Part shown: positions 34,694 to 46,500 of the stretch, one piece after another
Layout: the number at the start of each line of letters is the position of its first letter
Numbering within the stretch: the first letter of the stretch is position 1
From: Diogma glabrata
Taxonomy: Eukaryota; Arthropoda; Insecta; Diptera; Cylindrotomidae
DNA length: 64,000 nt
Direction: 5' to 3'
Assembly (NCBI GenBank): GCA_963693315.1
Contig: OY856188.1
Span: forward strand, 199,124,127-199,188,126
Position numbers and translations under genes: made by a program
The notes under the pieces: generated by a model
Database searches by the model: none
Told to the model about the DNA's origin: nothing
The model's input: only the letters and a program-made list of their open reading frames with translations

Positions 34694-35215
34694 TTGCTTC
34701 AGTTGTTGGCATTTAACATTTTTATTATTAAATGCAATATATGTTTTATAATATGGAATGTAGTTCTAGATACATATTATTCGTTTGTTTTAGTAATGAG
34801 TGGTGTGAATCTAACTGGAGTGTACTTTAACGGCCTATATCAAAAGCTCATAAGAGGACCAGGACATCCAGATATGTGGAATGATTTAGTCTTTTCTGAT
34901 TCACTTCTCGCTGTATTGGTGAAGAATAGTATGCAGAGTAATTATGGCTTTATGTTACTTGTCAAAAACCATGTTGGTAGGAAACTAGGATGAGAATTGA
35001 TATGATCCTGTAGCGTTGAGTCAATGCACGGTTCCATTTGTTTTTCCACCACAGCCGGTGATAGTTCGGTGATAGCGGCATCAGTTTATGTGATTAAGAT
35101 TGATCAACCTCACACAACCAATTTTAGTAATGATACAACTCGACCGACTTTTTATTATAGGCTAGGGCTTTCTTCGTACTTAATAAAGATGGTTCAACAA
35201 GAACGCAATTTATGA
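34694..35215 (+). other. Two adjacent short open frames, unrecognised
   Basis: Frames of 99 codons (34694-34993) and 63 codons (35024-35215) follow each other on the plus strand and are less AT-rich than their neighbours. The first holds GVNLTGVYFNGLYQKL and GPGHPDMWNDLVFSDS; the second SICFSTTAGDSSVIAASVYV. I recognise no domain and no signal peptide or splice sites that settle it. It could be decayed transposon coding or chance. Confidence 0.25.
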
Positions 35216-35629
35216 TATACTGCTAAAACTCTAAATTATTTAGTATATTATCATCAGTATTAAACTTTTTGGTCCTAGAGCTTTGGAACTGTCAATTGAC
35301 AACAGAGCCCTGAAACGCCTGTTATGTATATTTCAAAATAAAATTCAGATCTAGAAAATCCATAAAAGCTTTAAGAAACATTCAAAATTAACATAAAAAA
35401 TATGGAGGGGCTGAAATCTCACAACTCTGAGATATCAAGACTTCGGTCTGGGTTAAGGATTTTGATATAGTTTTCGGCAAAAACTTTTATGAGGACATGG
35501 TTTTTAGTTTTGGGCAGCGATGTATATCAAACATAACTCTTTATTAAAGTACAAGTATTTTTTATCTCTGTTTAAAAATTTACTACAAAACTAACACGAA
35601 ACATCAATACGTTGCCGAAAAATTATAAT

Positions 35630-35880
35630 CAAAATTCCAAAAATACTGTTAAATCAAATAAAATCAAACTTTTTCAAAATTCCAAAAATTATAATAAAAT
35701 CAAAAATTTAAAATTTTTCAAAATTCTAAAAATATTCCAAAAATTCTTACAAAATCAATAACTAAAACTTTTTCCAAAATTCTAAAAATATTGCAAAAAT
35801 TATTACAAAGTCAAAAATACAAACTTTTTCAAAATTCCAAAAATATTTCAAAAACTATAACAAATTCAAAAATTTCCATG
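35630..35880. repeat. Tandem array, ~55-bp unit, in repeat U copy 1
   Basis: Units built from TTTTTCAAAATTC(C/T)(A/A)AAAATATT, split here as TTTTTCAAAATTC and AAAAATATT, followed by ACAAAATCAAAAA. About four to five degenerate copies. Copy 2 has the same kind of array at about 57150-57440. Confidence 0.75.
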
Positions 35881-35929
35881 TCCAATTTCATTTTAAATTA
35901 CATTTACGTCATAAAAACAGCTACATTTT

Positions 35930-36430
35930 TTTTCCAAAAAATTGGCTAAAAAATAAATGAAATCATTTTTTGACACACTTGACATTATTTTTTGACAAAC
36001 TTATAATGCCATAACTCTCTATAATAATAATAAAATATCATGTCATACGAACTATTAATTTTATTTTTTTCTAGGAAAATAGGGTAAAAAATAAATAAAA
36101 ACCTTTCTTTTGACACACTTGACAACATTTTTTGACAAACTTAAAATGCCATAATTCTCAATAATCATAATAAAATTTCATTTCAAACAAACAATTTTTT
36201 TTTTCCAAAAAATTAGGTAAAACATTTAAATAAAAATCTTTTGACACACTTGACAACATTTTTGACAAACTTATATGCCATAATTCTCAATAATAATAAA
36301 AATAAAACTTCATTTCATATAAACAATTAATTTTATTTTTTTTCCAAAAAATTGGGTAAAAAAATAAATAAAAATCTTCCTTTTGACACACTTGACAACA
36401 TTTTTTTGACAAACTTATAATGCAATAATC
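35930..36430. repeat. Tandem array, ~120-bp unit, in repeat U copy 1
   Basis: About four units carrying TTTTGACACACTTGACAACA, TTTTGACAAACTTATAATGC, CATAATTCTCAATAATAATA and CCAAAAAATTGGGTAAAAAA. Copy 2 carries two to three such units, one of them split by hAT-A. Confidence 0.8.
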
Positions 36431-36862
36431 TAGATTTTGGTCTCACATACCAATCCCGACCATCAAGATTTCTCCAAATTCAATGTTCCTACTCGTAATC
36501 ACTTAAAATGAACGTTTTTTAAGCAAGAAATATGCAAATTTCCTTGTTTTGACACACTTGACGATTTTTTTGACACACTTCCGGTACAGTTATCAAACAC
36601 ATCGTCCTTTCAGCTCTTCCCATTGAGTTAACCTATTTTTAGAAAAAAGAAATTTTTAAATCCCTCCAGCAGTTTTCTAGATTTCGTCGGTTGTGACGGC
36701 CGGACGGCCGGACGGCCGACAGACAGACACACATTTTTTTTTTTTTTGCTTTTTTAGAATCAGTAGGTCCTAAAACGTCGAGAAATGCCAAAAAATGTAA
36801 GTGGGGGTAAGAATTTCACTTTGAGCTCATGAATGTTATACTTAGGTCTTTCAGACCGAAGT

Positions 36863-38619
36863 AAAATGCTAAAATAATTTTGTTCTGCATGTATAAAAGT
36901 CATGTTTGATCTCTCTTTTATAGTATTACAAAATCTGTTATATTTTCAATTAATTTTTTAATCTGAATTTGTGATGCAAGACAAGACATAAATGAATTAT
37001 TGTACATTCTGTATTATAATTCTGAATTTCACAGAAGTCTTTAAACCGAAAAATAAATCAAAAAAAAAAAAACTTAATCAAAACATAATCTTACATAACG
37101 AATTATAACAAGAGCAATAACATTAATCTGAATCGAATAAACAACATAACGGTTAAAGTTTTGTTGTAGTTCTTTTATTGCTTAAAATATCGAAATTTGG
37201 TTTTCTTACATATATATTTCTTCTATCCAAAAAATTTCATCATCCAATTTTTTCATGTTCACTTAAAGGAAATAATCAACCAAAAACAAAAAAAAACGAA
37301 TCCATGTTATATTTTTTTTAACTAACTACGATATGTTATCTTTAAAATTTCAGATCAACAACACAAAAAAATTTACAAGAATAAAATGATTCACGTTTGC
37401 TTCTTAATTTTATTCAGTCAGTCACCAAAACAAAAGAGATACAATAAATAATAAAAAATTCACAAAATACTATAAAATTTTTGTCTTATTCAATTTCTTG
37501 AAGTTTTCTTTAAAGATTTAATTTTATTTTTTTTGTTACTTTTTCCTTAAAAATTGAATGAAAAATTGAATTTCTGGAATTGTTCTTACTCATTCATAAT
37601 TTTTGTTTTTCTTAGAAAGTATTGTAGAAAGATATTATTGGATTCAGGATGTGATCAATATCAGGGAATTTTATTTAGTCTTTACTAAACATGATGAGTC
37701 AAAGATTGAAATCATTCTGAATTGTGGTAGATCACTCAAATTACTTTATTTTCTCTCGTACACTTTCAAAATCGAATGAACACAAATAAGCGTTTAGATT
37801 GATTAACTTTGAAACCGATCTTCTCATACGGTGGTCTGAGATCTACAGAACCAGGACTTCTTAGTCCTTTAAAAGATTTCTTACTTTTGATCTCGACAAC
37901 TCAGTGCTCCACCACATATTGTCTCCCCGAGCTATCACAATGGTAATTAGGCAGTTGACTTAAAAATTTTGAGCTAGTTTGGTCTCCATTTGTTTCCGCC
38001 TCGTGTGGTTTATTGGTTCTTGGTTGTAGAGATCAAAACTGGCTACGTCGACTTCCTTCATTACCATCCGTCCAATCGAAGCCGTTGACCAAGTAGTCGC
38101 AATTGCATATGAGGCAGCAGTAGAGTCTACGATAGATCTCCTCAGATGGCATATTGGATAAGGGTATTGTCTGCTATCGAGAAGGCTTCCTTGAATTTTC
38201 CATAGATCTCTAGCTCAAGAAGTTGGCCTTTTTTATCACTCCGATATCTATAGACTCTCTATGCCCTAACATATACTCAATATTTTGAACTTCCAGTGTA
38301 AATCAAATGTATTTCTCGATTGCCTGCTATCACTCCTAGAAAGAAGATTACAACCTTTTACCAGACTCGATTGTCGTCTCCCTTCATTGCGATTAATATC
38401 TGCATACTGTTATGCCAAGGGCTTTTATACAAAACAATATGAATTAGACTGGAAACGGATCGTCCCAAAGACGAATCTGGATTTTGGAAAACTCTTATGT
38501 TTCTAATAAAAATTAACCTAACATTTAAATGTTAAGATTTTAAATAAAAACAATAAAAAAACATGAAAAAAAAGAAAAGAACTTAACTTTAATTTGTTGA
38601 GTTGACTTCTTCCTTTTAA
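36863..38619. other. Non-coding stretch, unassigned
   Basis: 36870-37600 is plain AT-rich. 37620-38510 is less AT-rich and could be decayed coding or LTR sequence belonging to the neighbouring minus-strand gypsy fragment (a TGTTAGGGCATAG start on the minus strand at 38271), but I see neither its repeat partner nor a protein. A 73-codon plus frame (38285-38506) is unrecognised. Confidence 0.35.
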
Positions 38620-40605
38620 TGGTGGTTACTTAATTCTTTTTTCCGACACTGGTTTTTGACAGAACAACAAATAATATGGAGAATATTCAGTAGCACTATG
38701 TATAGCAGATCGCAGCGTATAGGCTATCTCTCCCAGTTGAGCATCCCACTTGGTATGTTGAACCTTCTAAATAGCTCGAGTTGCAGCGAGGACCGATCTA
38801 TTAACAATAATTTTCACCCTCTCTGATGCGTTTCTCTGCGGACTATAGACACCAGTTTTGATATGTTGAGTGTTAAAATCTGACAATAAATTCTGAATCT
38901 TCTTGCTAAGCCACTGCTTACTGTTGTCACTGTGCAGAAACTCTGGTACCCCATAGGTTAATAACACGTCATTCTTCAAAAATGCATTCACCTTTGGCGA
39001 AGTTGCATTTCGAAGCGGTTTAAGTAGTACAAACTTCGTGAAATGATCCAGAACAATCAGTATGACCGTATTACCAAGTGTAGAACGAGGATACGGTCCC
39101 AAAAAATCTATATAGACTCTCTGCCATGGACGTACTATTTCGAATTGATATTACATCGCAGGACGCAACATCTAATTCGTGGCCTTTGTCTGTTTGCATG
39201 TTTCACAGGACACAACATAATTGTGTACCTGTGACTCCATGCCAGGCCAATAATAGAGACGTCGGAGCAACTCCAATCATTTACAAAGTTAACGGTTTTG
39301 GTAACCAGAGCTTCCACACAGGCACATCGTTTGAAATTGCAACAGGTCTTGGTTCTAGTCGAATATACAGATTATCATCCATAATTTTCACCAAAGAAAA
39401 ATCCTTGGGTGACATCCGTGCTTTCGCCATATAGGCCTTATGCCGATCGTCAAGTTTTAATTTATTTATGTGATGTGTTAGTGCTTCGGCAAATTCTTCG
39501 TGCGTATCGTCGTCGTAAAGACGAGATAGAGCATCAGGAAATATGTTTTGGGTCCCCTTCTGGTGGTAAAGTCCATATGTTGAAGTTTTAGGCTCCACCT
39601 TGCCAGACGACCACTCAAGTCTTTCTGCGATACAAGCCACTTCAGACTTGAGTGATCAGTCATAATTGTGAAACGATGACCCTCAACATAGCCCCTGAAT
39701 TTCTTAACACTCAGAATTGCCGCAAGACATTCAAGCTCTGAAACCGAGTAGTTTCTTTGAGCTTTATTAAGCTTCTTCGACATGAAGGCTATCGGACACT
39801 CTTGTCCATCATTATCACAAAACACTACCGACCCCTGTCAAGCTAGCACCGCATCTAATGAAGAATTCTTTATTGTAATCAGGGTTAACTAAAACTGGCG
39901 CTGAAGTCAGCAATGTTTTCAAATTCTCTAAAGCTAATTGGGCTAACTGGAGATGAAACTGGGCATTCTGCGACAGCTCTTACCTTTTTTGGGTCTGCTC
40001 GTAGACTATCCTCACCAGCCAAAAAGCCCAAATATCGTACTTCTTTCAGAACAAATTTGCTTTTATGTTTGGTTTATCGTTAACCCAGCCGCTTATATCA
40101 ATGTGAAAACTTTAGACAGCAGTTCCATATGTTCCTGGAACGTGGAAGAGACCACCAATAGGCCATCTAAATAGACGAATACATTTTCGTGATACTGGTG
40201 TGGAATCACCTTGTGCATTAGCAGACACATTGTCTGGGGGCATTGCACAACAAAAAAGGCATACCTCTGAATTGATACAAAGGTCTTCCAAGCACTGTGA
40301 ATGTTGTCTTATCTCTAGATGCTTCTGCCAAAGGAATCTGCCAGAAAGCATCTTTGAGATCAATACTGGAAATGTACTTCGTACTATTTAGACGACCTAA
40401 AAGGCCATCGATCAAGGGAAGGTGGTTTGCGTCTTTCTTGGTCAGAGAATCGACACGACGACTTTTTTGAACCAACACCACTGGCGAGCACCAGGAACTA
40501 CAGGACTCTTCGATCACGCCCATTTGAAGCATCCGGTCGAGTTCAGCATAGATCTTTAGTTGAACAGCCGGCGATGTGGGATAAAATCTCTGTTTAACAG
40601 AGTTT
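38620..40605 (-). pseudogene. Ty3/gypsy pol fragment: RT, RNase H, integrase
   Basis: On the minus strand, in order: RT start KQRFYPTSPAVQ and ELDRMLQMGVIEES (about 40590-40510), SPVVLVQKS, YISSIDLKDAFWQIPL, then FVYLDG near 40180-40162, where the family has YLDD or YVDD. RNase H follows: PIAFMSKKLNKAQRNYS, TDHSSLKWLV, GRLARWSLKL (39780-39600). Then FPDALSRL, a CETC zinc pair (~39205), integrase core with LGPYPRS, LDHFTKF, HSDNSKQWLS and SPQRNASERV (39090-38780), and KWDAQLGEIAYTLRS to about 38680. Frameshifts and stops break it in several places. No LTRs, Gag or protease are attached. The motif style matches the clade of the 12.8-14.8 kb element, and the content is what that element lacks; whether they are one family cannot be told by eye. 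Confidence 0.85.
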
Positions 40606-40831
40606 TTGTTAGAACAAAAGAAACTATGAGAAATTAATAAAACTTATCGAACACAGTTTTTTCCACACAACTGAAAACTTTAATTTTCTCATTTCTTTTG
40701 TTAAATTTGTTAGCTTATTTTCTTTGCTGGGTGTTTCTTTAACAAAACTAGTTTCTTTAACAAAACTTTGAATATGCATACACATACGCATAAAATAAAT
40801 GATTGCTCTAAGTCTAACATATCCAGTCAAA
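40606..40831. other. Short AT-rich spacer
   Basis: Contains AAACTATGAGAAATTAATAA and, further on, TTAATTTTCTCATTTCTTTTG, a weak inverted pair with the phrase GAACAAAAGAAACTATGAGAA. No gene. Confidence 0.4.
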
Positions 40832-41953
40832 TTACGCTGAAAAAAATTTAAAGTAATATATACAAAAAAAGTGGTATATTTGACTAAACAATTGTCAATA
40901 GTAGCTCAACCATAAAATAGTAAAATTAATTAAAACATTTTTATAAAACTGACAAATCTGTTTGTTCGACTATACCAAATTTATTGTCAGTTTGAAAAAC
41001 CATTTTGTTATACGTATTTGATTAGTTAATCAATTAAACAAAACCTTATTGTCAAAGTATAAAGAAAGTTGTATAATTGATACATATTGTCGTTCTATTT
41101 TATCAATATTTGTTATAGGTCTACTAAGTATTTGATCCAATTTATAAAGCCGTTGTCAACCTAGTATGTTTTGTAATACATTTACAAGATTTTCGGTTCA
41201 TAGTACCAGAAATTTGGTAAAACAAGTGAAATATTTTTAGAATTTGTCTCATAAAATTCAATATAAGTTTTGGTAATCCTAAAAATAATACGCAAAAGAT
41301 AAAAATGGAAACTCATTTCGTTTAATTTATGTCATTTCGTTTATTTAATATTAAAAATATATCCATTATATATAATTACAAAGCATTCTATTCTTCGTTT
41401 TTTTTTATATTCCATTTAAATTCTAATTATTTGTTCTTGATTTTGCTTATTGAATTTTTATAAATTTATTTATATCTCCAAAATAATTTTGAATAACAAT
41501 ACCATCCACAGTCCTCAACTTTCACAGTTAATAATTTACATTATCTAAACTACGAAACTTAGTATTTTATTCGGAATAAAAATATTATTCGAAACACATT
41601 TCAATTTATAAAAATATACTGTAAGGTCACACCATTGCTGACTAAGAAGGAAATGCCAAGTTAAAAACATAGCATATTTTCACTTCACGTTTGCGAATTA
41701 TTTTACTTTAATATATTTATAATTTTAACATAAATCACAAATCACAACATTAAAAATATTGTGTCTTTAGCAGAATAAACTAAAAATAAAAGAATTATTA
41801 AAACCAAATGTATGCTTAAATAAATTTTTGGACAAATTATTTTGTATATGCCATCATTTCTTGATGAATTCTATCCTTCTTATTTGTACGTGCAACAAAA
41901 TATTTACCAGATTTAAACAAAGTTTGTTGCTTAAATCAACAAAAAAACATGTA

Positions 41954-42687
41954 TAGTAGAATTTTTTTTGCCAGCGAACACAAAATTTGTTTGTTATGCG
42001 CATATTGTTTGCACATGCGCATGCACATGCGCATATTGTTTGCACATTCAGTGTCTCGATTAAAATATTAAAAAAAACTATTGGGGTCCCATTGAAATGG
42101 ACAAAAAAACGCATAAAAATTAATAAATTACTATTGAAATTCAACCAATTATATTAGAAAACCAAAAAATAGTAAAAATATTAATGATTTTGTTGGCAAT
42201 GTAACAAAATTTTGATAATTAAAAATAAATATAATAAAACTAACGACGCCTATGGAAACAAATCGTCGCTTTAATAATGAAATGGCGTATACGCAAAAGT
42301 ATAGTTTCGAGATATTTGAGTTTAAAGTTTGATGTGCGCATGCATTTGCGTGAACGTTAATTTATAATTTATTAATTTTTACCCCCAATCATAAAATAAT
42401 TCGAAAATGTAAAAACGCCAATTCAAAGATACCCTTATGGGGAATGCAGCGCACCTATTATATAAAAACAACGTATAAATAGCATACGTTGTTTCATTAT
42501 TAAAGCGACGAAATATCACAACAAACAAATGGTACGAACTAGAAGTAGAAATTTAATAAATATAATTGTTTTGAAAACAAATTTATCCCAAAATAAATAA
42601 TACATCTCTGTTTTGCTTTTTGTCTCATCTATTTGTCTTTTGCTGCGTCCTAGCTGTCAAAAATTCGCTGGCAAAAAAATTCTACTA
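41954..42687. mobile_element. TA-flanked MITE (mariner-like ends), 734 bp
   Basis: Left end TAGTAGAATTTTTTTTGCCA, continuing GCGAA, and right end TTCGCTGGCAAAAAAATTCT, continuing ACTA, form inverted repeats of about 25 bp with one length difference in the T run. TA flanks both sides (41952-41953 and 42688-42689), as in Tc1/mariner. No transposase. Inside lie an alternating purine-pyrimidine patch (41996-42045) and a nested inverted repeat (42264-42510). Confidence 0.8.
42264..42510. repeat. Nested inverted repeat with hairpin
   Basis: CGTCGCTTTAATAATGAAA (42264-42282) is perfectly inverted at 42492-42510. Next to the right arm AAACAACGTAT (42466-42476) pairs with ATACGTTGTTT (42484-42494) across a 7-base loop. 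Confidence 0.85.
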
Positions 42688-43264
42688 TACCTAGGATTAA
42701 AAATATTTTAAATTCTTCATTAAATGCTTGTACCAGAAACTAATTATTTTTAGAATCTACAAAACATTTTTAGGTTAAATCAATTATCAATTTTAGTACC
42801 ACAGTCAAAATGTTTGTCATTTCTACGCTGTCTGTGTGAGCCGATGACAAAACACTGTTAAATTTAACCACATAGGCTTGCAGTAAAATTTATTAACAAT
42901 ATTAGTACCGATAACAAAAAGTTTGTAGTTTCTATCAAATTTTTGTTTATTTATTCTTCTGTAAATGTTTTGTAAAATTGACAAAATGCTTTTCAACGTT
43001 TGACAACAGCTTTGTCTACTTTACTCAATTTCAGTTGATATTACAAAACCAAATCAACAAAATCCTTATTGTAGAATACACTAACATATTTTTTTCAGTG
43101 TAAATTAAGTTAAACCACAGTTGAGTTTTCTTTTCATCGCTCGTTTTTAAAAGTAGATCAACCATATATACGCAGGCAAAGAAATAATCGGTCAAACAAC
43201 CGTCTTGAAAATGAAGCATTCTATTCTGCCGATCCAAATTATTATATTGATATATGTTTTTTAC

Positions 43265-43515
43265 TTAATTCATTTGGTTAGACATATTGTCGCGCGAGAA
43301 TTTAGTGAATTGAGTTAATTGAGTGCGTTGAGTTAACTGGGTAAGTTAATTTAAGTGGGTTAAGCGAATTAAGTGACTTGAGTTTTGGGAGTGCAGTTGA
43401 GTGAGTCGAACTAGTTTGGAGTAGCTAAAAAAGTTGAACGAATTGGTTGAGAGGTGTGAGTGGAATACAAATTGTATGAGTTAAATGAGGTGAGTGATTA
43501 GAGTAAGTTGAGTTG
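43265..43515 (+). repeat. Degenerate GAGTTAA-type tandem repeat
   Basis: GAGTTAA, GAGTGCGTTGAGTTAACTGG, AAGTGGGTTAAGCGAATTAAG and similar words follow each other for about 240 bp. The stretch is G-rich on the plus strand and poor in C, unlike its neighbours. Confidence 0.7.
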
Positions 43516-46500
43516 AAGTTCCTATCTTATGGCCAGTGTTTTGACCATCAAAAATATACAAATACTTGGATTAATAAAGTGAAAATTAAGAAACTAATAA
43601 TGTGTTTTTGTCACAATATATTTATGGAATAATGTGTTTTATGTTGTTATGCCCAGACTAGTTTTTCTGTATTCTCCATTCCTCGTACTATTCTCCATTT
43701 CCCAATATTCCGACTTGATTCAAAACAAATTTTCTAAGAAATATATTTCAGTTATAGTGTTATCGAGAAATCGCATTAATTTGAAATAACCTGTCAAAAA
43801 TTGTTTTAATTTTTTTTTAATTTTTTTTTTAATTGTTAATGTTAGTTCTTCCCACATCAACTCTTCGACTAAATACGTTTAAAAAAGAAATAGTTTCATA
43901 ACTACTCTATTGGCGAACAAATTTTTCTCAACCTGTTTCCTAAACACTAGAAAGGAAAAAGAAAAAAATCGTAACGTTAATTATTTATTACGCACCAGTG
44001 CGTATTAATTATACTACTGTACTCGTTTCGATCGTAATGTTGCTCTTTCAAGCTCGTAGAATATTACTAACATTCTGTACTCTTAATAGAATATATTACA
44101 TAATTCCTAATTCTATATGCATGACCCGATTAGGATCACTGAAATGATTTTGTTTTATCTAAATCACGTTAAAATAGCCTATTGTTACCAATAGAAACAA
44201 GAATCAATCAAATCCTTGTCAGGCAGCAGCTAAAGGTATTTAAATAACACATAAATCAAAAATACTTAAATTCCCAACTTCATTCATATTCACAATTCAT
44301 AAATTCTGATTAATTTGTTTTCTTGGTGAACTTGTAATTAATTTATGGTAAATGTTAAAAAACCGTATTTAGACATAACGGCGACTTTTTCTTTTAATCA
44401 TAAATTTAATTTTATAAAACTGAAAATACAAATTTATGGCATTAAACCTACACGATGATGTTTATGTTTATTATCTTTTAATTTTGCACTCCAAATCAAG
44501 TACACACAATAATTCACGTTTTGGTAATTTATTAATTAATTTATTGACATTGAATTAATTTAAAGAAATTAAAATTAACAAAAACATCAGTAATTAGTTT
44601 AAATGGGTGGTAGTAATATGTTTTAATTAGTTCAAAGTGGTTACACGTTTATAGTGCTCTGTGTGTGAATGATTTTCACACATAATTTAAATAATCCGCC
44701 CATTAACTTATATAAGTTATTTAAAATAAAAAAAAAGTAGTTTTATATAGTACTAAACACAACCAACCATAATAAATTTAATTTTTGTACTTTCATCTTA
44801 AACACTCCTAATTTAACCGTAGACCCACCATATTTCTCATTTCATATTTTTATGTAATTAATATTTCTTATTGTTCGCTCTTATTTCGAATTTTTATTTT
44901 ACTTGGCGTTTTTGATTTATTATTTTTATTTCTTAAAATTAAAATTCCATATAATAGAATTTACTTATTTAATTCAACAATTCAACGTTAAAAAAATTAT
45001 ATAAATTATTTTGGTGAAGTTATGTTGGTAAAATAAAATATCATCTTCCACTTCAATCTTCATCAACTTGTCAAGATATTAAAAATAAAATACAAAAATT
45101 AATAAAACGTTAAAAGCAACAAAAAAAAACAATAATAATTAAATAAATATAAAAAGAAATTAACAGAAAAGCAAAAAAATCAAAGTAGCGTGAAAAATAG
45201 CAAGAGGTCGTGCAACTTGGATAACCCATACGTTGAATATCATGTGCTGCTGACACTTAGTTTTATGGAGATTGCAAATGTATTAAATTCTGTTAAATTT
45301 TCGGCATTAATCAGTTTATTGAATAAACTAACTTCATTAATTATTTATTTAGACAATTATTTAGTTATGATGTCGGGAAAAAAATTTCTAAACGAATTTC
45401 CCTCGACAAGTGATAAATTCTCATAATTTTCTGGAAAGTTCCTCAAGCAAGTGCAAAATTTTAGGGCGTGGAATGTTTCGCAACTGATTGTCCGCGGATC
45501 TTTAGTGTCCGCAAAAAGGTCCGGTCCGCAAATTTCTTCCAGTTACAATTTTATTTTATTGTGAATACTCAAATGTGAATGCTGATTCTCAAATTAAAAT
45601 ATGTTTTTAACGATGGCATATAAAAATTCTACTTTCATACACGTTTAATCACTTTTGAAATTTTTTTCCACTAGAGTAAAATCATTTTCTCTAAATAACA
45701 AATTGTTGTTGCTATGGTATTTTCATGTAATTTTATTAAGTTTTAAATCAAAGCAACTATAAAAATATAGACATGAATTTTGAATTTTATATTGTCGATT
45801 TCTAATTTAATAATTTATATTTACTATCGTAAAAAAAATTGCATTTCCTACGCGAGATGAAAACGTTTTACTTTTACGTGAACAAATTTTCACTCACGAA
45901 AGAGTAAAGTTTTTGTTTTTCTTATTTCAATTTTTGGAGTCGATTATTTTCATTTATTTCATATGCAGAAAACAAAATTGGTACTTTTTCGTCATCCTTT
46001 TTATTTATTTTAAAATTTGCTTAATTGGCCAACCATTCAGAAAAACAATCTATTATTTTTTATACGATGGAAAGCATCAAATTTGAAGCAAATATTAAAT
46101 TGTGAGTATTTAAAAAAAATTTATTCCTTCGGCAACTACAAATATAGGTTTATTTTTTTTACGACCATAATGGTGTGGGTTATTTGTTTTAATAGGATAA
46201 AATAAACAGCTGTTAGTTTTATTCGATTCGTTGCACGATTGCTGCGGAACACAATATTAGTATTTTATTGGTTCAGTGTTTAATGATACATTTTATTTTT
46301 CGGGTAAAAGTTTACAAATTTGCAAATTGGTGAGAGGATAAAAGTCATTAAAAACCTCTAGAGTAACATGTATTAATTTAAATTAAATTATTTTAAGATT
46401 CATTATGGTAAAATAAGTAAAACGAATAAAAACAATGAATTTTAGTTTATTTTTTTGGACCACTTATTCCAAGCAATTTAATAAATTTTATTCAATTTCA

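Larger units (their letters stand above)
35397..36862. mobile_element. Repeat U, copy 1 (non-coding interspersed repeat)
   Basis: The left end (GAGGGGCTGAAATCTCA, then TCTGAGATATCAA) and the following 130 bp match 56801-56970 closely, including ACATGGTTTTTAGTTTTGGG. An 11-bp motif ACTTCGGTCTG lies near the left end (35440) and inverted at the right (36852-36862). Inside are two tandem arrays (35630-35880 and 35930-36430). Near the right are GACGGCCGGACGGCCGGACG, GACAGACAGACACACA and a T run, a motif set seen in several animal interspersed repeats. No coding capacity; superfamily unknown. Confidence 0.75.
40835..43100. mobile_element. Outer inverted-repeat element with C(G/A)CTGAAAAAAAT ends
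   Basis: TTACGCTGAAAAAAAT (40832-40847) faces ATATTTTTTTCAGTGTAA (43086-43103), so the ends agree at 15 of 16 positions as inverted repeats. The span is about 2.27 kb, with no transposase visible. It encloses a 734-bp TA-flanked element (41954-42687). Target duplication is unclear (AAATTA on both sides). The ends resemble those at 22653-23099. Confidence 0.5.

Noticed and set aside
36700..36735. GACGGCCGGACGG run as a CRISPR-like or regulatory array
   Set aside because: It is a short run of direct repeats without spacers inside an interspersed repeat.
38100..38271. An LTR for the gypsy pol fragment starting TGTTAGGGCATAG on the minus strand
   Set aside because: No second copy, no purine tract before it and no target duplication.
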